Shown here piece after piece: positions 13,431 through 24,959 of a DNA stretch of 64,000 nucleotides. The position numbers and the translations under genes were made by a program. The DNA comes from Sorghum bicolor (Eukaryota; Streptophyta; Magnoliopsida; Poales; Poaceae): the NCBI RefSeq assembly GCF_000003195.3, contig NC_012873.2, positions 67,775,615 to 67,839,614 on the forward strand, written 5' to 3'. The notes under the pieces are model-generated. The model worked only from the letters and a program-made list of their open reading frames with translations. It made no database searches and was not told where the DNA came from. The stretch's first letter is position 1, and the number at the start of each line of letters is the position of its first letter.

Positions 13431-13472
<42 letters not shown>

Positions 13473-14062
13473 CATATACCAACTTAATAAGCACAACAGG
13501 AGGGAAAATGAAATCTTAGTTTAATTATTCAACCAGCACACAGCAGCAGCAACATGTGCAAGCATGGTATGGTACATCGCACAAGATATACCGATAAATT
13601 ATGTTTCATAACTCTCGTGGATAAATAGAGTATTAATTTTTTTAATAAAAAACTCAATCTGCAGGGTAAGATAGTCTCCAACCATTGTGTGATAGGAAAG
13701 ATTTACATAGCTGCACCATAGCTCTTGTGAGAGCGACCAATGGCCTAGGTTAGGCCTTAGACGTGTGTTTTGGTATGGGACATTATCAATGCTCTATTTG
13801 GAGCAGGGAAGTTAACTTATGCTCTTCTGTCACAAATGTAAGCATTCCTGAGTTTGTGATATGTCAAGCTATTTTAAATTTGACCAAATTAAGTTATTAT
13901 GTGCATGCTTGCCTGCTCTTTCTTGGAGATTAAGATGGTTTTTTCTGTAGAAGGAGGGGGTCATGACTCATGATCAATACATGGAGGGCGCCTACGATTT
14001 ATACCACCAAACCAGTCTACATTCATTAATATAGTCTGATATGGTGGTATAGCTGCTGATAA
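11174..14062. other. AT-rich intergenic region
   Basis: The first few hundred bases are probably the 3' UTR of the Bet1-like gene. Beyond that the DNA is AT-rich with scattered short frames that resemble no protein. A (TA)n tract ends near 13471. I see no clear transposon ends and no gene. Confidence 0.55.
13435..13471. repeat. (TA)n microsatellite
   Basis: A perfect alternating TA run of about 37 bp. Several similar tracts occur in this window (20363, 21428, 54031, 57893 and 60931). Confidence 0.95.
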
Positions 14063-14767
14063 GGCCAGTCTCAATGCAATGTTTCATCTCCCGGTTCCAA
14101 AACAATGAAACTGCACATGAAATGGGTATCTCTCTCAATGTACTATTTCGTTGCACGGTTTTACTTATTAGTTTATCATTCATGGGTCCCACCTTCTCTC
14201 TCCCCTTCACTCCTCCTCGCAAGAAACACGATGGAACGAGCATGGCGGGGCGGAGGAGTGAGCGCCTGCCATGGGGGAGCTGTGCGTCCGCGGCGGAGGA
14301 GCTCGCGGCCCAACGGAGTCGCTCGCGCTCGCGTCCGGCGGAGGAACTCGTGGCCCGGTGAAGAGGCACGCGTGGCGGAGTCACTCGCGGCTCGTCGGAG
14401 TCGCTCGGCTGCGGAGGAGCTCGCCCGGTAGACCCGCTCGCGCTGCAGAGTCGCTCGCATCGCGGCCTCGCCCAGCAGCGGACGCAACAGAGCCCACGCG
14501 CGGCACGGCGAGCGGCCGACCGGCGACGGAACTCGCGTCCACAGAGCCTACACGCCGGCGGAGTTCTAGATGCAATGATATGATGAAACGAATCGATGCT
14601 CTCAGTGCGAGTTTCGTACTATTTCCAATGTCTAGGAAACAACGCGGATACGTTTCATGGGGATGAAACGTTTCCCTTCTCTCTCCTACTCGTTTCATGC
14701 AATCTGCTGATGTGGCACCTCATTTAATGTGCATGAAACCCCCCATGAAACCTCATTGAGACTGGCC
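14063..14767. mobile_element. PIF/Harbinger-like inverted-repeat element, 705 bp, TSD TAA
   Basis: The left end is GGCCAGTCTCAATG and the right end is its exact complement; similarity extends inward through GTTTCAT on both sides. The 3-bp duplication TAA flanks both ends, as expected for the Tourist/PIF group. The outer parts are AT-rich and the core (about 14220-14560) is very GC-rich. The core contains repeated GAGTCGCTCGC-like words, giving Arg/Ala/Ser-rich frames in several registers. The core looks like captured or amplified host-type DNA and is not a transposase. Confidence 0.85.
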
Positions 14768-16726
14768 TAAGTGTACCTCAAATTAATGATGGTCAAGATA
14801 AAACATAAGAGCAACAAAGAAAATTAGGAAATAACTAAAGACAATATTAAAGGTGAACGTAGTATGTATAAATTATATTGTAGCTAATCATTATTAATTA
14901 GCAAATCCATAAGAAGCTAACTAGTTAAGAAAGAGACCATGTCCGCATGTGTCCCTTGTTTGGATTGTGGTCATATGACAACCTTGCATATATCATGCAA
15001 GTGACAAGCAAACGAAACAACAATATTCGTTGTACGGATAGCATCACTGCAATCAACTTGTCAAGTAGGACGACCACTTCTATCTAGTCTCATATGTGTT
15101 GTTCTTTTTTTTTTGTTCATTAAAAGTTGCATTGTGGCGTGACATCATTACTAATTCAAAAAAGCGTACATACTTGGAAAAGAAACAACAAATATAACAC
15201 ATTGGATTTTATTCTAGCTACTTTTGAGAAACAAACATTCCCTGTCAGATGATTAGACAATTAAAATTTTAAACGATGAATAGCAAAATCCACTTGCCTG
15301 CAGACCAAATCTTTCTCTCCTTTTTTTTTCTAGAAAATAACTAAATGCAACACTCCATAAAAGATGGAGACACACAATTATTCATGTGAAGAACAATACA
15401 GGTGTCAACACACATTTGTTCAATTATTATTGGGCAGGAAAGTTGCAAACGGAATAGTTTGTGATTGGCCGAAGAATAGCAACAAGAATTGAAGGCAAAG
15501 GGCAGAGTAGTTTTGTTTAATTGTGACGTCGGAGTTTTGTGAAAAAAAAAAGACATGCACCCTAGCAGCCTTCCGCACACATCTCGACACAAAAAAACCC
15601 TAATCAATTTGGCCCAGTCCTAATTACCGTCCACAACAAAGCTAAGGCCACCCAACCTTATCACCTTTCTAATTGAGGACCAACATCACACCAGCAATTT
15701 TAAAGGATGGTGGATCAGAACGGCAAGACATCATATCAAAAATGTTTTAGTGCTAATGCTTCTGCTGGTAGCTAGATGAAAAGAGCCGTGTGGGTATAAT
15801 GGTCATTTCAAATATGAATGACGCTGCATATCGACACGCTAGATTCTTTCTTGTTGTCTGTTTAAACAATGCCCGAATACCAATTCTCAGCCACGACCGT
15901 AGAGATAGAACTTTTAATGTTGTTTTTTTTATGTAACAGTCCTTAGCACACCAAACAACGCACCACCAGCTCGACTGGGGACAGCCTAAAATATGCACGA
16001 CCTCAAAGAAAAAGAAATTTCTTTGAAAGTAAACATCTAGCCTGTAACTTGCATATAATACACAATCTCTTTTGAATTCACATGGCATATTGGGGACCAG
16101 TAGGCAGTCAAAATCAAAAATAAAACCAAATAAGCCGGTGGAGGAACATGGATGGGAAATGGGGGTGAGAAGAGGGGAGTGCTCCTTGCAGAGAGGCCAA
16201 GTAGATTACATATTATATAGAGGCACCAAAGTCTCTCTCTCTCCCCCCTCCATCTATCAAGTCTTCCTGCTTACATGTCCACCTTTCTTATACCCACTTG
16301 TCCCTTGCTGCCCTCCTCAAAGTTCAGACCAAGCTCTGTGCTCTTCTCCTCCTCCTTGATCTCTCCAAGCTCTCTCCCTCTCTCAACACAATACCAAACT
16401 CCCACTTAGACAAAGGGGGAGAGGAACCCATGTAATTAAAGAGAGAGACTTATATATGTTGTGATGGGCTATAGCATATGATGCTTCTCTAGCTCCACAC
16501 AAATTATTACTCCACAGCAAGTGAAGAAAAGTTCTCTCATATCAAAGGTAATTATCTCTGCATCTAGATCTGCTTGCTCAGATATACACATAGATATACA
16601 TCAAATCTTTTCTTATGCTTGGTAGTAGTTTATTTCATTCCTGCTGTATTTCTTATCTTGTCGATCGATCGTGCTACAGATGATTAAGCTGATTGATCTC
16701 TTCTGTGTTTTGCTTTGTTGGTTCAG
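14768..16726. other. Intergenic DNA and AHL promoter / leader
   Basis: The left part is AT-rich with no gene. From about 16200 it looks like the AHL promoter and leader. A TATTATATAGAG box lies near 16207-16219, and pyrimidine-rich CTCTCTCTC DNA follows it. A good donor (CAAAG|GTAATT) occurs near 16549, and an acceptor (GGTTCAG) ends at 16726. These suggest a leader exon and an intron of about 180 bp before the coding exon. Confidence 0.55.
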
Positions 16727-17571
16727 GCGTCAAGCTGGCGAACCGGTGGTGGAGCGTGCCCGGTCACTTGGGCCTGCCGGAGCAGCCGTCCGGCTCGTCG
16801 GGCCCCAAGACGGAGTCCCCGGCCGTCAAAGACCCGGAGCCCAGCCCGGCAGGGGGCGCGCCGGGGGACCACGCCGATGAGACCAACGAGTCCGGCGGCG
16901 GGGAGCCACGCGAGGGTGCCGTGGTGGCGGCGCCCAACCGGCGGCCCCGGGGGCGCCCACCGGGGTCCAAGAACAAGCCGAAGCCGCCCATCTTCGTGAC
17001 GCGCGACAGCCCCAACGCGCTGCGCAGCCACGTGATGGAGGTCGCTGGCGGCGCCGACGTGGCGGACGCCATCGCGCAGTTCTCGCGCCGCCGCCAGCGC
17101 GGCGTCTGCGTGCTCAGCGGCGCCGGGACCGTCGCCAACGTGGCGCTGCGCCAGCCGTCCGCGCCCACGGCCGTGGTCGCGCTCCACGGCCGCTTCGAGA
17201 TCCTCTCGCTCACGGGAACTTTCCTGCCGGGACCCGCGCCGCCAGGGTCCACGGGGCTCACCGTGTACCTGGCCGGTGGCCAGGGCCAGGTGGTTGGCGG
17301 CAGCGTCGTCGGCACCCTCATCGCCGCCGGGCCGGTCATGGTGATCGCGTCCACGTTCGCCAACGCCACTTACGAGCGCCTTCCGCTCGAAGAGGAAGAG
17401 GAAGGTCCAGCTCCACCGATGGCGCCCGGCGGCGCCGACCCGCTCATGGGCCCCGGCCACGGTATCGCCGACCCGTCAGCGCTGCCGATGTTCAACTTGC
17501 CGCCGGGCAACGGGCAGCTTGGAGGGGGAGACGGCTTCCCAACATGGGCGCACCCGCGGCCACCGTACTGA
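16727..17571 (+). CDS. AHL protein: AT-hook plus PPC domain, clade A
   Basis: This is an AT-hook motif nuclear-localised (AHL) protein, which binds AT-rich DNA in the minor groove and regulates growth and development genes. The sequence has an AT-hook [16 protein letters not shown], then a PPC domain from [20 protein letters not shown] through [20 protein letters not shown] to [20 protein letters not shown]. It ends TWAHPRPPY like the AHL15/19/20 group. It is intronless over the domain. The start is unclear: the family usually begins Met-Ala-Asn-x-Trp-Trp, but here that position is CTG at 16735, giving 278 residues in a strong context (A at -3, G at +4). A possible upstream mini-exon is 16152-16164 (ATGGGAAATGGGG, donor GTGAGA), which splices in frame to give [13 protein letters not shown]. 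The coordinates cover the exon from its acceptor. Confidence 0.9.
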
Positions 17572-18217
17572 TGCCAAGTTCGAGCGCAAGTTGCTAAATA
17601 TAATGGAGAATGGTGGCGCTGGCGCGCGGCATGATCGATCGTTACTGTTCCATTGGAGACGAAGACGACGGAGTGGCGCCATTAGTAGGTTAGTACATAT
17701 GATGAAGTGGCCATTAGAGTACTGTGGTTCCTAGTACTACTTTGTTGTCGTCGTGAAATAATCAAATATAATGTTGGAGTGTTTATTTGTACTTAATTCA
17801 GCTATATTTATTTCTCATCAGCTCGGATGTGCTGTTGTTGTTGCATCATACAAATGTTTGGCTTTCAGATAAGTTTAGAGACTGTCTCTCTGCAACTTGT
17901 GTGTTCTTAAATCTCTCTTGTTTAATCACTTTGAATTCGATCATTTGTGTTTTGCAACTTGTTGTATGCATGCATGTGTTCCTAGATCTTAGCGCAGTGG
18001 TCTTTGCATTTTGATCTCTTTTAAGTTCTTTAGTAACATATAAAAAGTGACAGGGGTCCCAAATCAAGTATCATCTCTAGCAAATGCTCTTCTTGGTTGT
18101 CTCTCACCTCCTCCCTCTAATAACATAATTGTCTCTTTGGAGTTTGGGTAGGAATTCAGGATTTAGTTCAAAATCCTACAAGTTTGTATACTTTCTTATT
18201 TTGAAATGAACAAGTTA

Positions 18218-18388
18218 TCCCCTCTGTTTCAAATTGTAAAGTCTTTTCTAGATACATAAGTTTTACTATGTATCTATATATATATACATAGTTTTCTAGA
18301 CATAGTATATATACATCTAGTCGTATAACAAAAGCTATATATCTAAAAAAAATTAAAGCGACTTACAATTTGAGACATATAAAGAGTA
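18218..18388. mobile_element. Stowaway-like MITE, degenerate
   Basis: The left end CCCTCTGTTTCAAATTGTAA pairs with CTTACAATTTGAGACATA toward the right. The inner part is TA-rich with TCTAGACATAG blocks typical of grass Stowaway elements. The right terminus is eroded, so the exact end is uncertain. Confidence 0.55.
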
Positions 18389-19649
18389 CTTATTGTAGAG
18401 ATATCCAGTCCTCCCTATCCAAGCAGGCTGTAGCTAAATCTGGTAGGGAAAAAGAGCACACAGTGTAATCTCAAGCTTGTTTGAATATAACAGAACTCTC
18501 GGCATGGTGAGATCAAGAGCTGATGCAGCTAGCTAGGACGGTCTGATATACTGTTAAAAATGTTAATTACATTGCACTCGTCTTCACAATGTTTCGATGT
18601 ATTGCATTGCAACAACTTTCACACAACTGCACTCTGCAGTAGTGTTATTGTAAATAGCGAGCCATTTTCTTAACCTTCTTTTATATAAAAAAACAGAAAA
18701 TAAAATATGCATGATTAGGATATACTAGGTTAGGATCGGAGACACACACATGCATGCATGCATGTGCAGTAGATATTTCATGTTCTGTCGTTATTGATAC
18801 CTGCTCGATCTCTGAAGAAAAATGTTCTTGTGCATGATATATGCGCTATAGCTATATATTTGCATGCAATATGCATGCTCAGATATATGTTGAGGCATGA
18901 AGTTCAGATTTAAAACTTGATTTGTGTGAGCAAACCTTAGCTACTGATGCTGCATGCGCGTGCGCATATATAGTTACTACTGTGTGCAATGGAAGTGTAG
19001 TAATTACTGAATTGTAAAACTAAACTTGTGTGTATTATCTCAAATGAAGGCAACAAGGCATATAGGATATAGCTACTATATATATACGTGCGCCTTATTT
19101 CACTTTTAATTTGGGAGCAAGTGCATATATATCTTGCTCTAGTGTACTGTTGTCGATCAAAAGTGTGTATGGGGTGCAGTGTGCAACATTCGCATGTCTT
19201 GATATTTATCATTATTGTTTCAGACTCACCCACCTGGCATTTTTTTTCCAAACAACGTAAACGATTTTTAGGCCTTTTTTTGGCTGCAAAGTATTTCTGA
19301 AGTTTTGGAGAAATACTATGGTTCCCAAAAGCTAGATCGATGTTTCATGTTTGGATATAACAAATCTTATAGCCTTTAGAAGACTAAAACTGTGATTTTA
19401 TCAAAACTGTAGTCTTTTTGGAGTTTCAAAACTCAACTGATGACCTCTTTTTTTTTCTAAACCAAAATTTTGTATTTCTTTGATCTATAAAACCACAGTG
19501 TGATACTATAATTTTTGAAAACCACGTCATCCAAACAAGCCTATGTTAGCATGTGCTATTTTCATGGATACATTAATACTAGTTATGTAGTAGCGTTTCC
19601 ACAAATGAAAATATATATTATTATATTTGTTATACAAGAGCCTAATATA

Positions 19650-19803
19650 CTCCCTTGAATGTAAATTATAATTTATTTTAGATTTTATACACATATAGTT
19701 TTTGTTATATATATATCTAGACATAGCGAGGTGCATAGCAACAGCTAAGTATTTATAAAAAATCAAAACAACTTATAATTTGGAATTTGGAATGGAGGGA
19801 GAG
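19650..19803. mobile_element. Stowaway-like MITE, TSD TA
   Basis: It begins CTCCCTTGAATGTAAATTAT and ends with TGGAATGGAGGGAGAG, flanked by TA on both sides. The ends are complementary in CTCCCT and AAATTATAA blocks. It has no coding content. Confidence 0.7.
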
Positions 19804-20358
19804 TATGTTTGTTTTAACTTATCGGCCCCTTGAAGTTTCGAGTCCCCCCTCCCATCATCCTAATTTGGAATTCGCTTAGTTGAGGAAGCAGTACATGTTA
19901 TTGCCAACTGTTTTGCAGTATATGTAAACATGTAACTCTTTTCCTATATAAGAACTGGCCCCTGAACTTTTGTTCAAGCTAGGGTGCAAGCTCCGGCACT
20001 ATTTTCCTCTCTCTCACTGCTGTGATCAGCGATGGGATTACATATCCTACTTCAGCGTCATAGCTTCTTTTTCACTGAGATTAATTTATATACTACTAGA
20101 CACATCACATCTATATACATGCATCCAGACCGTGTTAAGAAATAATAATAAAATGTAATTTAGCAAGCGCAGTATGCCATATTTTCCGACAACAGAAGCT
20201 TCTATTATTTTCTCAAGTACAATACGTAGAGTTTGATAAAGTTCTGAAAAAACCTACTACTTGTGGTTTCTACTTGACATGAAACAGTGCAAACGGCCAC
20301 CGAAAGAGAAGAACCCTGTCCTAAAGCTGATATATATTAAATAGAAATGTCCATGTAC

Positions 20359-20362
<4 letters not shown>

Positions 20363-20432
<70 letters not shown>
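20363..20432. repeat. (TA)n microsatellite
   Basis: About 70 bp of uninterrupted TA repeats, the longest such tract in the window. Confidence 0.95.
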
Positions 20433-20434
<2 letters not shown>

Positions 20435-21423
20435 GCATGTCTAGCATGTGTTTGAGCTTATCTGCCGAATTTGTCAGCTACTGAATAGTGTTTTTACTTA
20501 CAATAAATTAACGAACATTAGTTTCAGCTATGACTTTTCAACCAAACGAACAATACTTTCAGCTATGTGTAAAAGGAACTGAACTAATAAAAATTGCAAG
20601 CATAGCTTCGTCATTTAGTTTTAGCTAGCTAGTGTCTATCACTGGAGATTAGCCTTTGACCTTGCCACATACGACGGGATTGGACGTGTCTCTAGCTGTA
20701 TACGTGGCTCTCTTATCTTAGTTTTAACCTAAATTTCTTCAATCCAAACTCGATTGCGAGATGTGTTCGCAATCGTAAGCGATTGATATATACTAGTAGC
20801 AATAAGAAAGGTAAAGTGAATAATAAGAGGCCGGCCGGTGAGCAGAGCTTATCATAAGTGCATGCACATCAAATAGCTCATATAAGGGGACAGTAATGCA
20901 ATGAATTAAAATGAAGTATCTACATACTAGCTAGTTCTGGGTTCAATGAAGAAGAGTAAACTGTTAATTGCACTCACTATTTTTCTTGCTCATATATAGT
21001 ACTACTATATATATATGCATAAACTGAAGTGTTTAAGATCTCAATTGCTCCTGATGGATGTGTTTAAGAGATCTCGAAGAGATTCAAGTGGCCTAGCTTC
21101 TGTTGCATTAGTTAACCTAATTGTCTTTAATATGTAGATCGAGCTAACTTGATGAAGACACGCACGTATATAGCAAAGTGGTGTCAGCTAAAGCTAATGG
21201 AAGATCGAGGCCCTATAGCTTAGTTGGCTGAGACTGGAAGAGTGAAGAGTGAAGAGCGAAGACACGACGACACGACGACGATGCTGCTGCTGCTGAGGGA
21301 CCGCATGCGCAGGGGGACCAGATATGCATATTATTAGTCTGTATAGAATTGTTGCACCCCATTATAGCTAGTTGCATGCATGCGTGCCAATGTGGCAAAT
21401 TAAAGTGTGTAATTAAGCGCGCT

Positions 21424-21427
<4 letters not shown>

Positions 21428-21482
<55 letters not shown>
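21428..21482. repeat. (TA)n microsatellite
   Basis: About 54 bp of TA dinucleotide repeats next to the nested inverted-repeat element that starts near 21528. Confidence 0.95.
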
Positions 21483-21486
<4 letters not shown>

Positions 21487-21527
21487 CATGTAATCTAATC
21501 GTCCTTTTATTTTGCGTGGAAAGTTGC

Positions 21528-22808
21528 TACAGCATCTCCAAGAGTTTTCAAAACACTCTCTCAAACCTTTGATTTTTGGCAAGATTAAAAAAATACGTCA
21601 CCAACAACTCACCTCCCAATCTTTTGGCGGTTGGGAAAAACGAGCATCTCCAACAAGTTTGCATAATTCACTTGGCAAATTTCTGGATTTGCCAAGTCTA
21701 AACCCCAAATGCCAAGTGAACAAAAAGGTATACTCCAACAAGTTGGCATTTGGGCTTGGCAAATTGAAAACTAAAGGCCCACATGTCTTAATTTTTTTGG
21801 TGGGTCCGGTTCCAGACATCAGAAAGCCGCCGTACTCCTTCGTCTTCCGATCCAGAGCCGCGCGCGTCCTTGCATCGCTTCGCATGCATGCCGTCGCACC
21901 TTCCTCAGCCGCGTGATCTGTTTCCTTGTAGGACCGCGGGAAAAAAAGGAAAGGCCGAGAGGTTTTCGCTCGCGCGGGACAACAGGAAACACCCGAAAAA
22001 ACATCGATGCCAAGCGCTCGAGTGCGCGCAAATATGCGCTGGGAAGGGCTGGTTTTGCCAACCTTGGCAATTTGCCAAGTCCATTTGCCAACTTGTTGGA
22101 GGATGGTTTTGTGGTTTTGCCAAAAATCAAGATTTGCCAAGTGCATTTACCAACCTGTATCAAAATTACGCGCATGCGCTCTCGTGTATCCTCCATCCTT
22201 CTTCGCCTTCGCACACGACTTACTCCAAGGAGAGGCGGCGGCATCATGTTGGGCAGGACTGCTGGAGCAGTGCAAGACGAGCGACTTGTTATGATGCACA
22301 GAGGGAGCACCTAGTGACGCAGATTGGGGAGCTCTGAAGAAGATGAAGTTTTGGAATCCAATTTTGCGGAACTATTGCAGTTGCAACTTTTCTTTCTCTC
22401 CAAAATATTTTGGGAAGGTTGAAAACCAGTTTTTTTGAAAGTATTTTTTTTTTAATCTCCAGAGTAACCAATAAGCCTTCCCAATCAATGATTTTGGGAA
22501 GAATGAAAAAAAATCCATCAACAACAACTCTCAAACTCACCTCCCAATCTTTTAACACTTGGAAAAAATGTATCCTTGTGTGTTAAGATAGAAAAAGTAT
22601 TCCTGATGCAAATATATAAGAGAGGATATATAAAAGTAGTTAAGATAATTTTGATATAGTTTAGGATTTCTGATGTAAAATTGTTTTTTATATTTTAATA
22701 GTGAATTATTAGAAACTATTGGGATTATCTTATTTATTCCTTCCAATACTTTTTAGCGAGTTGGAAAACTAGATGGTTTTGGAAATAATTTTTTGGAAAC
22801 TCTCGGAA
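21528..22808. mobile_element. Nested inverted-repeat transposon (CATCTCCAA-type ends)
   Basis: The outer left end is CATCTCCAAGAGTTTTCAAAA. The outer right end, on the opposite strand, is CATTCCGAGAGTTTCCAAAA, near 22800. An inner element spans about 21653-22106, with ends CATCTCCAACAAGTTTGC and CATCCTCCAACAAGTTGGC followed by ACTTGGCAAAT on both sides. The phrase ACTCACCTCCCAATCTTTT occurs twice, near 21609 and 22538. The inner core is GC-rich with overlapping frames on both strands but no transposase. Boundaries are approximate and I did not find a clean target duplication. Confidence 0.6.
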
Positions 22809-24112
22809 TGTTCCATATATGATTTAATATATACCACCTCCGGTCCTGGTCCTGAAATATGTATAATAGGATTAGAGGGTGGCAAGTTAAATTATCTTAA
22901 GTTTTATCAAGTTTTCTAAAGAATAATTTTTCGATGTGAAATGAGGACCATATATATTCTGTGGCCTGATCTGCTAGCATGGTATCACAGTGATGCCCGA
23001 CTCTCTACAAGTCTCTCTTGGGTAAAGTTTATTTTACTCTTAAGGGCATGTGCTCTCACTCTTCTATTCATTGGATTCGTTTTGAAAAATGTGCAAACAT
23101 ATATCTCTCTTGGTTAATCACAAGGCTTTTCCCACTCCTCGCGAATCAGACGAGACCCTGCATGCCATGCCAAGACCTCCCCCGCAAAGCAGTTTGTTCA
23201 GTCCATCTCCGGTTCCTCCAAAATTTGTTGAATTGGCGCAGCAAGCATGCAGGGGCTCTGAAACGAATTGGAGGAGAAAGAGCTCCGTGCCCCTCAAAAT
23301 TAAAGAAGAGCTAGGTAGGTACTGCATCTGTTTTCCTGTCAAAACCATTTCTATATCAACTAGCTGCAAACAATAATAATAATAACTCTAGCTGATAGAT
23401 CTATATATACGACGACTTAGCTTTAGTTTCTTTTTGAACTATTCAACCATCCAACTTATAAAAAACTATCAACTTAATTATAAAAACATTAGCTGATCCA
23501 AATGGGCCATCAATGACTCCTTTTCCACGTATGTGCCTAGCGGGCTGGGCCAAATACCTTGCCATGTTTGTGCAGGAAGTTGAGAGCATTAATTTGTTAC
23601 AGGTAAAAACCATACTAGAATATATCGCTGTTTTGCACACTTTAATTTGATCTTACCCCGGCCTTGATGTTTTTGTAATGGTTGTTGTGTGCATCGGGTT
23701 CATCAAAGTGACTACGTATGTACTTCATACACCTTGAATGTGTTTCACTTTTCATTGCTAAATTAAATCTTAGCATCCAAGCCAAAGAATTAATCAACTT
23801 CCAACCTTTCTTCTCCATATACGTAGAACACTTGAAGGTTTTATCATCCTTTTGCATCATAATCAACTTGCTACACATGCATATAAAAGGATATATATAC
23901 TGTGCAAATTGCTATTCTTGCTTGCACCTGTTTTGTGTGACAACACTCGTACGGGGGCACCAGTCAGTTTCACAAAACTTTGAACACACAAGTATTGGCA
24001 AGCGTACGTTGCTAGTTAGGCGAATCATGCATTGTTTACATATAAGTTCTTTTGGCCGGCGTGTTCTTGATGAGTATTATTTGATTATTTTTTTTTTCCA
24101 TTTGTTTGGAGA
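22809..24112. other. Intergenic region upstream of the Cys-rich gene
   Basis: A phrase near 22978 (ATGGTATCACAGTGATGCCC) loosely resembles a tRNA-Met primer-binding site of an LTR retrotransposon, but no LTR or pol domain accompanies it. From about 23790 the DNA is a copy of the flank repeat that recurs around the Cys-rich locus. Confidence 0.4.
23790..24080 (+). repeat. Flank repeat of the Cys-rich locus, copy A
   Basis: It contains the shared phrases GGTTTTATCATCCTTTT, CAAAACTTTGAACACACAAG, CGTTGCTAGTTAGGCGAATC and TGTTCTTGATGAGTATT. The same phrases, in the same order, recur near 24970-25310 and 26070-26480. Confidence 0.8.
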
Positions 24113-24120
24113 TATAAATA
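24113..24120 (+). promoter_or_regulatory. TATA box of the Cys-rich gene
   Basis: TATAAATA lies 73 bp before the ATG at 24193, which fits transcription starting near 24145. A similar ATATAAATAA precedes the pseudogene copy near 25453. Confidence 0.6.
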
Positions 24121-24192
24121 CTTCAGACACCAACACCACGAGATATATAGATACGTGGACTTGTTGTTCTGCTGCTAGCTCTGCCTGATGAT

Positions 24193-24891
24193 ATGTCGTC
24201 TCTCTCGGCGCCGGCAGCTTCCTCCATCCTCCTCCATGCCTATGCCTTGCTGGTCCTCACGACGAGGACCCTGCTTCTCGTCGCCGCCACAGCATCATCG
24301 TCTGTCCCGGTGGACGACGTGAACACGACGACGACGATGCTGACCACCAACGGTTCGGTGACGACGACGACGACGTCTCCCATCATGAGTGCCGCTGCCG
24401 CTGCCGCTGCCGCTGCCTCCGAGAAGTGGGAGATGTACTACTGCTTCCTGTGCACGGGGCGCCACCCGCTGCTGATCCACCGCTGCCCCATCTACTGGGA
24501 CGAGTGCCATATCAACTGTTGGGATGCCATTCCCGACGATCCATCATCATCAGCACCCCCGGCGCCACCAGTGGGCTCATCGTCGTCGGCGCCGGCGCCG
24601 GGCAAGGATTGCTACGTCATGAAGCTGTACAATTCCGGCCGCTACGTCATCGTCCAACACCTGAACTGCGATTACGTCGCCACGTACGCGTGCTTCCTCA
24701 CCTGCGGCGGCGGGGAACTAGTAGCCGATCATCAGAAAGCTGCAGGCGCAATGGCCACCACCACCACGGTCCAGCAGGGGAGCCTTTTGCCTTTCGAGCT
24801 CTGCAACACGCAGCTGCTGGTCAATGCTCTGCGGGCTCCACCATCAGCAGGCGTCGACGTCGTCACGGCGGCTCATGGTGGTGCACATTGA
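24193..24891 (+). CDS. Secreted Cys-rich protein, unrecognised family
   Basis: A single exon of 232 residues. The first ~37 residues are hydrophobic with an Ala/Ser end, like a signal peptide, so secretion is inferred. A low-complexity Thr/Ser/Ala linker follows (about 38-76). Two Cys-containing modules come next. Module 1 has Cys at 84, 87, 98, 105 and 109 (MYYCFLCTGRHPLLIHRCPI, then DECHINC). Module 2 has Cys at 140, 159, 167 and 171 (GKDCYVMKLYNSGRYV, then YACFLTC), after a Pro/Ser spacer. The C-terminal tail holds QQGSLLPFELC. I do not recognise the family; it could be a grass-specific small secreted protein. The TATA box is properly placed. A decayed paralogue lies 0.6 kb downstream, which supports this being a real gene lineage. 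Confidence 0.75.
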   Translation: MSSLSAPAASSILLHAYALLVLTTRTLLLVAATASSSVPVDDVNTTTTMLTTNGSVTTTTTSPIMSAAAAAAAAASEKWEMYYCFLCTGRHPLLIHRCPIYWDECHINCWDAIPDDPSSSAPPAPPVGSSSSAPAPGKDCYVMKLYNSGRYVIVQHLNCDYVATYACFLTCGGGELVADHQKAAGAMATTTTVQQGSLLPFELCNTQLLVNALRAPPSAGVDVVTAAHGGAH

Positions 24892-24959
24892 TCGACGTAC
24901 GATCGACGGTCCTAGCTATAGCTAGCTCTAGCTCCGCTGATATTTATGTTAGGTTTTGT

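Larger units (their letters stand above)
17572..21527. other. AT-rich intergenic region
   Basis: It begins with the AHL 3' UTR. Beyond that are Stowaway-like MITEs (about 18218-18388 and 19650-19803) and long TA tracts (20363-20432 and 21428-21482). I found no open frame with splice support or family resemblance. Confidence 0.55.

Noticed and set aside
16723..17460. Long minus-strand frame opposite the AHL gene
   Set aside because: It is the GC-driven shadow of the AHL coding exon; the plus strand carries the real AT-hook and PPC domains.
22978..23000. Primer-binding-site-like phrase of a Ty1/copia element
   Set aside because: No LTR, gag or pol sequence adjoins it, so the match is too short to support a retrotransposon.
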